Part shown: one piece after another, positions 38,701 through 50,700 of the stretch
Layout of the letters: each line of letters opens with the position of its first letter
Numbering within the stretch: the first letter of the stretch is position 1
Assembly (NCBI RefSeq): GCF_949628215.1
Contig: NC_134311.1
Span: forward strand, 13,206,582 to 13,270,581
DNA from: Phalacrocorax aristotelis
Lineage: Eukaryota; Chordata; Aves; Suliformes; Phalacrocoracidae
Direction of reading: 5' to 3'
Length of the DNA stretch: 64,000 nucleotides
Made by a program: the position numbers and the translations under genes
The notes under the pieces: model-generated
Databases searched by the model: none
The model's input: the letters and a program-made list of their open reading frames with translations, nothing else
What the model was told of the DNA's origin: nothing

Positions 38701-41700
38701 ACCAGTCTAGCTTTGTGGGCTGCTGTTGATGCTTTGCCACAATCTTTTATTATCACTGAAGGCTTGAGAAAGCATGTCTGCACTGACTTTACCCAACAAG
38801 GGCTTTATCTTTCTTACAGTGTCCCTATTAACACTAAAAACTTTCTGCATGGGTGACCACACAATTCTAAAACAGACTTAGCTCTAATCATTGAGATTAT
38901 GTTATTTGCAAACAGTGACTGGTATCATGAAGTAGAACAAAAATTTGGGCATGACATTACCAGTGGATAGACATCTGTTAACTGCCCTCCATTCCCACAG
39001 TCTGTAGAGCTTGATCTAAAATGATTATCTAACATGATCTAAAATGGCAGCAAAGAAGGGGCAATGTAATAGCCAGAATTAGCTGGGAGTCATGCTTCCT
39101 TCCTCGGCATTTAGTCACCCTGTCTGAGCTGACAGATGATTACTGACCTTTTGAATGCTCCTAGTGGGAGCACTGAGTGGGAACTCAGGCAAGTTCCTTT
39201 AAATCATATGCTACGCTTCCTACTGAAAAAAAAAGGTAGGAGCACTCAGAGTTGTTAGAAGAAAAGATCAAGTCTGTCACTTCCTTTCCTTCTCAGCCTT
39301 TAATGTGTCTGTGACCATGCCACGCATTGTCCAGACCTAAACAGGCTGCAGTGACAAGCAGTAGTATTGCATTTTATCCCCTCACCAAGACAGCCTTTCT
39401 TGGGAAGGTCAGAGGAAGTACCAGAATACTGTCCAGAAAGCTGAAGAGTCTTACCCACTTGGCAAATCTAGACCTGGGCCAAGTGGGCTGTGCTACTCTT
39501 TCATGTCATGTGAGTGTTATAGGCAAAGTTTCATGCAGCTGCTGTAAAATATTAGTGCAGTATTTATTGCTAACCCATCACCTACAGACAAACAAAATAA
39601 AGACCATATTTTGTAAGTGCTCTCCAGCAGCACAGAAAGGATACAACTTGTGGTAAAGAGCCAGGCTGAAGCTTGCACAGTTCAATCAGCAGTGTTGTGT
39701 ACATGACTTCAATGTGTGGTGGAGATGGAAGCTGGAACAATTCTGCAAATATTACCTGTAGGAGAGGAAGGCACCACATCAGAGCACAGTGATGTGGCCT
39801 GCATAACCCTCAGCTTCACAACAGTGGCCATCAATTAAAAAAATTACATGCCCAAAATGGTCCATATTATTCTGTCAAATGCACATTCCAGGAAAAAGAG
39901 AGAGAAACCTAAAAAGGTAGCAGCAACCCTACACTGTACTGATACAGCCCACTTCAACTGCCTTTATCAATTAATACTAGCACAATGCCAGCATTACACG
40001 TCTATTATGTCTAACAAATACACCACCTAACTGTGGAAATGGCCACAGTTATATTATAACCTACTGCAGTGCTTGACATGATCTGAGAAATGCAAAATCA
40101 ACTGGTCCTGTTAAATAATAAACAGAAATACTAAACGTAGTACATGAAGCCTAAGTGTTTTGTATGAAAGACTATTTGCATTAAAATTGTATAACTTTTC
40201 TGTTGCGTCCTCCTATACAAAAACTTACATAAATAAAGCCACAACTTTCAACTGAAAATTGTAACCAGCATTCCATACAACAAAAATATATGCTCAGTAC
40301 CCTCTGGAAGAGAGTCCTTCTAAGCAAACTGAAATCAGTCCTGCGGTCAGCATTCCTGTTTTTATTTTCAAGTTTGCCTATAATAACAGCACGTCAATCT
40401 TTAAGGGCTACATAAAGATAATCATTGTACAACATTCATCTCTGAGTTTCTGTTTACTTTGCATGCCATTCTCAACTAGTTTAAATTACATCAAAGGAAT
40501 CAGGAAACTTTGATTGATTATGGCCGGTCAGTTTCCACTTTAACTTTAAACTTCTGAATAAACAGAGAAGAATTGAAGCTTATATGAGTAAGCTTTAGAA
40601 AATCTTCTTACTAGTGTAAGAAATCAACATCCATTTATAGACTCCACAAACAGCACATGAAAACACATCAACTAGAAGTTGTTATTCTAAGGAAGGACTT
40701 GAAAGCATGAAGAGACTATAAGAGCTGGAAAACTTTTCCGTGACAGTATAATTTGGACACACTGTTAAGACAGATAATGGCAAAAAGGCAGGGGGACCGT
40801 CTTAGGTAGAAAACTGCTCCTTTTCTCAAGATAGGAAATAACAACTGGATGATGTGTCATTGTCTGTTTGAGATACTGCATCAAACTATATTTGTGATAT
40901 TGATCACATGTTCAGTATCAAACGTTCAGATTAAGTGTTTCAAACTGGCACACCATACTTTAAAAACGACAGGGCCACAAGAAAGATCAGGACACCGATC
41001 ATCTGAATGTCTGACCTTTGTCGAGGATGAAGTTGTACCAAAAGCTGTAGGAGCACAACAGAGCATAGCAGTCTAACAACTCAGTGATGCTGCCCAGACA
41101 TTCTGTTTACAGCTATTAGAAATATCTAGATACATGTCTATAAGAAGCTACTGATGAGAAAGGTGCCACATTTAAGTGTTCCACACAGGTTCCAGGTAGC
41201 ATGGAGCATTCTGTGCTCGGCCTGACGAACTACAACATGGTGCCACACGGACCTCAAAAGTAGGCATACTTGGGAAGGTACCAACAAACACTTTCAGACT
41301 ACATTTGCTCCTGCCTAACTGTTATGTTCTGAACCTTAAGTAACACTTTCCTTTATTTGTTAGGCCGTTTCATTTCTACAGTTTTGTGACTTACTGAAAA
41401 AGTTAGTGAAATTTCACAGATTAAACTGTTAAACTGCTGCTGAAAGCAACATATCACCAACTTCACTGTTAAGAGAGACCTTACAAGGGAGCAGTAGTAA
41501 GGAGAATGAAAGGAAGACTGAAAAAAGCATGCTATGCCTTAAAAACTCTGGGGCTTTATTAAAAGTAAACAGTCATAGACAAGTGATGAAGTTAATAATC
41601 TAAAATAACTCAAAATTGCAAGAAAAAGGAAATTATGACAGTAATAGTCAAAGAATTTGTACATCAAGCTTGCACTTCTTCCCAGTAATTTCATCTATGC

Positions 41701-44700
41701 AAACCTGCTATTTTCACATCCTCTAAGTTTCTGAATCAAAGAATTTCCAGGGCTTTTAGGTAACTTATGTAATCAGGAATTGCAGTAACTATTTGTTGGC
41801 ATTTACGTACAGCTCAGCATAAAGCACCCAGCCATATACAGCACCTGAAGATACTGAAGATAAAATCACTGAAGATACTTCAACGTTAAGGCAGAAAATT
41901 GTTGCTGATTTTAAGATTCCTCTGTTCTGAATTCAGAGTACAAAAAGAACAAGCTGACCAAAAGTATTGTAACTTTACAGCATATAGAACATCAGGCATT
42001 TTGATGCCAAGAGGAATTCTCCATCCCACTTTTACTAAGATAAATCTACAAAAGATTATTTCCTATTATGATTAGCTCTGAAATTCCTCCTTATAGTTAC
42101 TTCTTCATAAAATCTTTATATGACAAGTTGCCATTACTACTGAAATATCTTAATCCCTTTCAACGGAAATTAATGAAGTTTTATACAGCTCTGCATCTTG
42201 AAAACAGACCCTTGAAAGGAGGCAGCAAAAGAAAAGCTATGCTGCTCTTCTGATACACATTATGGTTATTCAAAATTCTCCAATATGGAGGATGCCCTGG
42301 AGGAAACACACCACAATTTCACTGCAAGTTCTTTTCAGGGCCAGTAGAACAAAATCATCTAGAATATTCAAACATATAGCCATGCAGAATGGCTGAGTCC
42401 AGCTGCAGATCATTTAGTCAAAAGCCCCTTGCACAAGGCAAGGTCATCTAGAACAGGCTGCCAGGGCTGTGCCCTGGTAGGTTTTGAACTTCTCCAAGGG
42501 TAGAGACTCCACAACTTCTCTGGGCAAACGCTTCCCGTGTTTAATAACCTTTGCAATGAAAAAATATTTTTTTCATGTTTAGATGGAGTTTCTTGTATTT
42601 CAATGTGTCCCATATCCTCTTGCATTTTAATTCAATTTTTTTTTAAACTACAAGTGACTCAAATGTAGCCATCCCTTAGACTGTGTGATACATTAGAAGC
42701 ATCATATGTAGAACTTTAAAAGTTTGACAAATGCCTTAACCTGGATTACTAGGGCACTAAGAAATTTTGGTACTTGACCAAAACTCCCATGCACCAAGTT
42801 AAAATGACAACAAAAAGCATATCACTCAATTGTATATAATCTGCTCATTTAATAGCCAATGATTGAATTCAGCAAGGTTCTGGCTGACTCCCAAATCAAA
42901 CTGTAATTTAACGGACCTACCATGGAACTAACTGGAACACGTTACTCATGAAATAACAGCACTACCAAAGACGTTGTCTACAAAATCCATACCTCTACTA
43001 TGTGGTAGTTCAAGGGGATCTTGTTATTTCCTGGATAGCTCAACAGCTGTGCAGCACTGCAAAACCACAGATACATTTAGTTCAGAACATAACACAGCAG
43101 ATGTGATGTGAAGATCAAGGAACAAAGTTACAGAAAATGCTTCATTCTGGGCAAGAGTTCACATGAAAGCAGCAGAAAGAAATTAACAATCCTTTGAAAG
43201 TCTGCCCATCAATCCATAGAATACTCAAAACAGAAACAGCACAAGAACACATCAGCATTGCCTAAACTACGATTTGTAACGATGTACGTTATCTCTATGT
43301 AGTTACATCACTTGAACACTATACTGCTACGCAAAAAAGGTTTGCTTAAATAGTCGTCGTGATCTGTAATTCTGGCATGCACATATTAAAAGGGAAAAAT
43401 AAAACCAACCCTAACAACAGATGTTCAGAATGACTTGAAAGCACAATTAAAACTAATGGGTTATATAAGAGACTCCCAGGCTTCAAATGCTTCAACTTTT
43501 AATCAGCTCGTTATCACCTACCATTATTACAATGAAAACAACCGCTACTTCCTTGATCTCATTTCTACCTCCCTGGCAAATCTTGTATATCCCTCTAGTC
43601 TTTTACTTCCCTCTGAGAATTAACAAAGGCTATCCCTGTAACTGCAACAACCCTGAATTTCTAGTTTCTGCTGAATCAAACAGCTGCAACCAAAAAAATT
43701 TATCACATGCCATTACCAAAAACATTGTTTCTGCCCATTTTCTGCATACTATACAAAGTGTGGTGGTTTTCATTTGGAAGCCTGACACCTGTGGTAAACC
43801 ATCTAGGTTATCAGTTACCCACATCAGATATTGCTTAGGCAGAAATGCAGAAAAGTACCCCAACTGCTTCCTGGCACGGCTGAAGTCAAACTAATGAAAC
43901 ATGCTGGCCCTGCAATGACTCCCCAGTGCAAGATCAATTATCTCTGACATGTAATCCTGAAGAGAAGAACACAACAAGGAAGAGTAGGAAGCAGAAGTGT
44001 GTTCATAAAACTAGTGCACAGACAGCTGCAGATGAACCAGCTCAAGGCTCACTGTACCCCAACAAATCAGCTGCTTCAAAATCCTACAAAGCATAACACA
44101 ACCACACTCTCCACACTGCTCCCATGAAGAATAAGGTGTGCCTGCATATCTTCTGCAGCACATCGCGTATTATTAAGGAATTCCCTTCCCAAGAAGCCTG
44201 CATCATACAGACTCTTCATTATCTGGATATTACAGACCCATGGTATTCCACACAACAATTTTAATATAGTTAAATGTAGTAAATCAAGTTTCATCAAGTG
44301 CTCTGGGAAATGTTTAATACTGAGCTCTTGTCTGACCAGTGCAGGACTCTCTATATCCCTGATGGTACCAAAGCCACGGTAGCATAATAAAAGCGCCAGG
44401 GCACCATAGCGCTAAGCTCTTCCTACCAAGTCTTTCTCTCTTTCCAGTGGGATTTGATGATGCAGTGAAGGTTCTCTTCTATTACAAATCGTTCAACAGA
44501 GTGGCTGCCAGGCATGACAGGGCCCTGGTAAGAAAAAATGAAGACTCATGAAAGATCATTGCTAATGCTACAGGTAGCAAGCCATCCTACATACATTTAC
44601 AGGTGGAAAAACAGTCAAAATTCCACACAGACTGAGGTGTCTATATAGACACTTTTGTCTATATATCTATTGTTGACCAATGCTGGTGGCAGACTTTTGA

Positions 44701-47700
44701 GACAGATGGATCTTTCACTCACCCCAATTAAGCACTCCTTTGTTCCACAATATGCATCAACAAATCTTAACAGATGAGTAAACAACAGTCTAAACATTAC
44801 AATAAATACCTAGCCTGCAAAAAGACTTAAGTTACCAACTTTATAGAAGAAAAGTCTAACTCTGTGAATGTAGTTTTCTAGAGACATTACAGAATTCAAT
44901 CAACACTGTCATTCTAAATGAAAGCATCACAACATCTCACGCCCTAAATTCTGCTCCTCACAGACTTGCTTTGTATGGTAACTTGGTCACCTACTTCGTT
45001 TCTGCAGAGGTACCAAAACAGAATTGTTGCTGGTCTTCAAACCACTCACTGTCTTGTGAGAGGGGACATCACATTTTGACCAATATTGCCTCAGGAACCT
45101 AACTGTGATATCTGCTCACCATTCCCCACAGCAATCACATACCTCAGGGTCATCTGTGTAGTCAAACATCCTAAAAATAACCCTTGGCATCGGGTACACT
45201 GAATCTTCAGTATGAGGCGGAGGGGTGAAGGGAGGCAGATTGTGTTGCAGCGCTTCACAAAGAATGCTATCAAAAGCCAAGTAGGGCCTCAGAATGTGTC
45301 GTTCTTGCCAACGGTCTTTTTTCAACTTCTGAATCTGAGACCAAAGGCAGTCTAAATACTGAAAGAAAAAGGTGAGAGATGTCAGATGCACTGAATCCCA
45401 TAACAAAGCTGGCAGCTCCCTGAACTGTCAGAAATGTATTTCTTAAATTCCATATTCCGTTCAGAAAAAAGTTTCTTAAACTGCTGATGCAGTAAACCAA
45501 GAAATAATTTAAGTAGTCTAAACTCCAGAGCTGCTTCTAATTCCATACAATATTGTGTTAGTAAAATTTAACTGCTGGAAGGTTTTTAAACACCAACAGA
45601 CAGCCCAGGAGTCGGACCGCAATGGCCATCCTTTGAATCTGCCAGTGAAACTATAGCAGTGAACATTACTGCAGTCACTGCTCACTGGTGGTACTAAAAC
45701 AGACATAATATCAATGTTAAAATTGGAAAGACATTCTGTAGGACTGCCATGCTGTTCCCAGAGCAATCAAAACTACCAGTTACTGCATATTCAAGACAAA
45801 CAATACTATCAAACATTAAATACCTTTGCCATGGTTTTCAACTGAATTGTGAGTCCCAGCATTCTCCCAGAGACAGCTCAGACACCTGTGCAACTGGCAA
45901 TAGGCTTGCTTTGTTTAATTGCTAAAAGCAGTCCAAGAACTTTGGAGGCCTGTGGCCTTACTGAACACAAGTTTCAAGTTATAACCAGTGCAAGAAATGT
46001 CTTTGTATGAAAGTGCTTTGCATTTGCTGAAGTTATCACACTACAAAATGGGAACAAAACTACTAACAACTAGCCCCTGAAGTGAACAACCATGTTTATG
46101 GTACTCTGGGTAACACATAGTCTCAAACACACTCTGTAAATCTCTCCTCTATTTTGCTAAATAAGAAAATGCAGATATCAGGCAGGCAAAATACTCACAT
46201 TGACAAATCAATTGTCAGACAGCCTGTCTCCCCAAATTATGATTAAAAAGACAATTGTTAAGGCTGTGATTCAATCAGAAAAGTGAACAAAATGGAAGAT
46301 GGCCATTTTCCAAAACTTCCCAGAAGATCAATTTAGATCTCACTTCTAACAAAGTTTGTCCTCAAAGTTAAGGGAAAGAAAAAAATCCAAGAATATCCAA
46401 AAAGTCAGATTCCATCCCAAACTAGCCAGACGCTCCCTCTCCCCTCCAGTATTTTTGGCTTAATTGTGAAAGATGGCATGGTAACTGCTGCATACAGTTT
46501 CTACATACTTGTTTTGCACTTCCTAGAACTGAGAAAGCAAAGCCACTACAAAGGTTTCTTTCTTGCAGAGGGAAAACACTAAGGGATAAGTAAGGAATCA
46601 CATCTTGCTTCTCACAAAGGTCCTTTTAACATGAAGCCCTGTAACTGCAATTCCAAAGCAAATACTACAATTTACAATTATTCCTCACTTCATAACATTT
46701 CCCCAGGGGCCTGTCAGCAAACAACAAAACAGTCTCCTACTCACCCCATACAACCTTATATTTAGATCTAAGATTTAGAACAGAATTCCTCACGTAGAAC
46801 TTGTTACAATTAATGACAAACAGGAGACAATTCAAAGCATTAAAACTTTCAGAGGTGCTTTTTAGTTCCATTATAAAAGAACACTTTAGTTAAAAATCGT
46901 TTTTCAAGTTTTCTGAAATAATGCAATGTAAGGTCCACTCACCTCTTCTTGTGGATGTGGCTTATCAGCAGTCCAAACTTGAAGCATGGGTACATGAATC
47001 TTCTGGCGGCGCCTGTTTACACAGGAAAGAAAACCTGACTTTTGAAAGACTGATTTAGGGCAGGAGTTTTTTCTCTTGTTGCAAGTGTGCTACCTATTGA
47101 ATCTCTTCAGCTGGCAAGTCTACAGCATATAAAAACCAGGTTTGTGATTACTTAAAATATCTCTATTACCCTATCTTGACAACGTTAACCTGAAGCACCG
47201 AGACAGCAAGCAGTCACACTGCAGAGCACTAAAGCAACAACCTATCAGTATTCACATCACACTTACAACTGCAGCTGCTCCAGCATGAGCAGAACAAGAC
47301 CTTCAAGATACCCTAGTACTAGTCAAGACAATAAAACTTTTCACATTCAAAAATCTCTCCACCTATTCTATTTTCAGGGTTTTTTTCCCCACTGAATGGT
47401 TCAGACCTAAACTTTAGTATACATTTAAGTGAGCAATAATCAAAGCTATTAATCCGTACTTGAATAAATACCAAAAGAGTATATTTAATGAGTTACAACT
47501 TACTTTAAATAGCTTTCTGTCTGAGACAAGAGACGATCCATTTCAGCATCCTTTTTCTCATACAATTCCTTTCCAACCCAAGGCAAAGATGACAGAAATG
47601 CAAACATATACCAGTCACATCGTACCTATAGGAAAGAAATATACCAAAATCTAAGTACACAAGTAAGCTCCACAAGATTTTGTACACACACCTCATTTTA

Positions 47701-50700
47701 ATTTAAATTAAAACATTAGCAAAACTATTAGCTTGGGAGGATATAAAGACCAGCAGCTAAAAACTGGATTGGCAAGCCATGAAAAAGATACATTCTTGCT
47801 TGAAATGTACCATTTTTAACTTGAACCGTGACAAGCCGACTTAAAATACGGTATGGCTTTCACAGTCCTTCTGCAGATTATTGACATAGCAGAACAAGGC
47901 AGGCACCGTGTACTTGCCAAAGTAAAGTAAAATTAATTCACTTCAGCTACCTCACTATAAAGGACCATGCTTTCTTCTTGTATCCGTGTGTTCTCCAGTT
48001 GCTATAGGCTCCTTTTACTCATGCTAAAGAAACTGCACAACAGTCCTTTTAGCTTGCTATCTCTAAAACCTCCCTGTTCCAAGCATAAGTACAGAAGCAA
48101 TGGTACAGAAAAATTGTGAAAACAGTGCTAGAGGAGCATACAGATCTTTTGCTTACTTGGGGTACATCTTCTTCCTGTGTCACACTAACAAAGTTCTCAA
48201 ACATAGCTACCATCGAAGGTGCAGCTATTACATGACAATTCACAAGATCAGACAGAAATCGAACCTAAAAAAAGACCCAAAAAATTGTTTTAAATGAATA
48301 CTTTTTAAACTGACTTCACAAGAACAAATAAATGTTACTTCAATGACTAAAACAAAAAACCATCAATAAAAGTACAATATTCATTCAGTACTACGAAGGC
48401 AAAAATACTGCACACTGTACAGACCTGCTGTGCAACCCTGGAAAACAAGTACCATAAACACTGCCTAATATATCATTCATTATAATGTCTGCAGTCTATT
48501 TCACTGCAATAACATTGCAAGGATAATATTCCTAATTAACCAGTATGCATTCAAAGGCATGCAAACCGATACCACAGAAAAGAAACCTTCTGCTTCTATC
48601 TACCGTAGATAGTATCAAATCACTAAAATTACAGAAGTGGAAGGAAAAAGCGTGGAAGGGAAAAGCCTTCTAAAGAGCTGACAAGGGATTGATCCATGGC
48701 TTCATGAATCCAGATGTGCATCAGGAAACAGAAGTGCTGAATCTGTATGCCATTATATATGATCAATTTCTACAGTTATCTATTCATAAATACAGATAGT
48801 TACACAGAGACAGCCTACGTAAAAACTGTTGGCATTTTCAGGCTTCAGAAATGCGACAGACTGATGATGTGCTGGGAATCAAGTGGCTTTATTTGCCTGG
48901 CAGAAAAAAAAAAATCTCCATGGCAGGAATATATCCTTGATTTGGCTGCACTCTAGTAAGTAATCCAGACTGGCAGAAGTGGGAATTTAAGTAGAAAACA
49001 TCTGGGGCAGAGCAGTGCCTTTTTTTCTTTTCCCCTCTCCCCTCTCTTTTGATTTGTATCCTGCCTTCAGACTTAAACAAGGCCCTAGTAGGACCCAAGC
49101 TCTTCCAGTATCCCCACAATCTTAACAGACAACACAGGTTGAAATTCTGACAATTAAAATCTCGCTTTTTTTTTTTTGAAGGCTCATTTTTTCTTAAGGG
49201 CACATTTATAAACAGTAGTCCAAAAAACCAACAGAGGTATTTTCATCTGAAGGCAGATCATTGGGAAGAAGTTTTGGGAAAGCAGGCAGTTCCGTACTCA
49301 AAGAGCAACTAAATTAGAGAAAAGTACCAAACTCTTACTTTCCAGATAGTCATTGCTCTGAACAGTTTTTGAAAAGGCTTTGACAAAGCTGAGGAAAGAT
49401 TTCCACTGCCACTCCCTTAGTTGTTACTCTCACAAGTCATCTGCCTACAAGCATGACCAGAGAAGGTGAAGCTGAAGACAAGAGACAGCACATTCAGACT
49501 TCCGATGAGGACTGTATTAGCAAAAGCGTCCCACAGCTGAACAGCAGTCTCTTGACAAAGTACATAGAAATACTAGGATCTTAGTTTTCACCAGTGGGCT
49601 TCAAAAGAAGCTGAGGAGCTTGGCACTGTGCTTTGAAATCAGACACTGCTGAAGTCCTAATACCTTTTTTGCAGACAAAATCTGTAAGCCGCAAGAGCTG
49701 AGCAAATGGTTTCAAAGACAGCCCTTAAAACCTCCTGCTTGGCCTTCATCCCTCATTTGAAGAATGAACACATATGCCTGATAACAGCCATCAAACAGCT
49801 TTTAAGAACCAGACTGTTCAGTTTCTTTTCAGTTTTTTTTCCATGTGATCCACAAGAACATCATACATCTCTGAACACAGTAAAGTGCACTACTTTCATC
49901 TATCTCTTACATTTGACTGTAGAACAGGCAGGGGAAGCACCTCTGTTTACTGCAGATTAATTTGTCACTGGGAAAATATACACTTGGTAGTCAATTTTGC
50001 AGCTGTAATATGATTCCTCTCCCCTGAGGAAGGAAATACTTCTCACACAACGCACATTTCCTATTGGTATACCTACAGTGCCCTGCACACTGATGCTAGG
50101 AAAGACTGCAATACATACTGAAAGGCCCAGCTTTTTTTGAACAAAAAGGTGACAGGAAGAGGAGAGAAAAAGGATGAGGAAAAATATAAAATAAATCAAA
50201 CAAAAACCCACTTACTAAATGCACAGCTTCGTTATACATATTGACTTTCAGACATTCTTTCAGCTGACGAATCATGGCTTCTACAAATTCCCCACCAAAA
50301 TTGTAGTTCCTGGCATTCAGCAACCCAACTAGTGTTGTGTAAACAGTAAGCTTTTCTGGTAACAGACGTGCACTGACACAGAAAAAGAAACACAGAGTTA
50401 GTTGTCTATTTGTCATGCGCCAATTGGCAACTGCATAGTATCTTAGAATCTGCTTATTGTAAATTAAATTTGTCTCACGACGAAATAAGAGAAAAGTGCT
50501 AGCATGGTCTTACAATTCTATCTCCTGGTTATTGTTTTAGAGACAATCTTTTTTTTTTTTAACTGGAGACATTTAGAAAGGCACCACTTTCAAGTACATT
50601 TAAGGTATTTGCTTTTTATTTGTATCTAATTGCTGAGTATTCCAGAGGGTTGGCCAAATAATATAAGTGACAGAATTTATACAAGGATGTAAGAAGTTGT

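Noticed and set aside
39639-39651. GTTGTA as the NCBP1 exon 11 donor
   Set aside because: Cutting there would drop the Val and break agreement with the family. Using GTATCCTTT two dinucleotides later keeps phase 0 and matches the U12 consensus.
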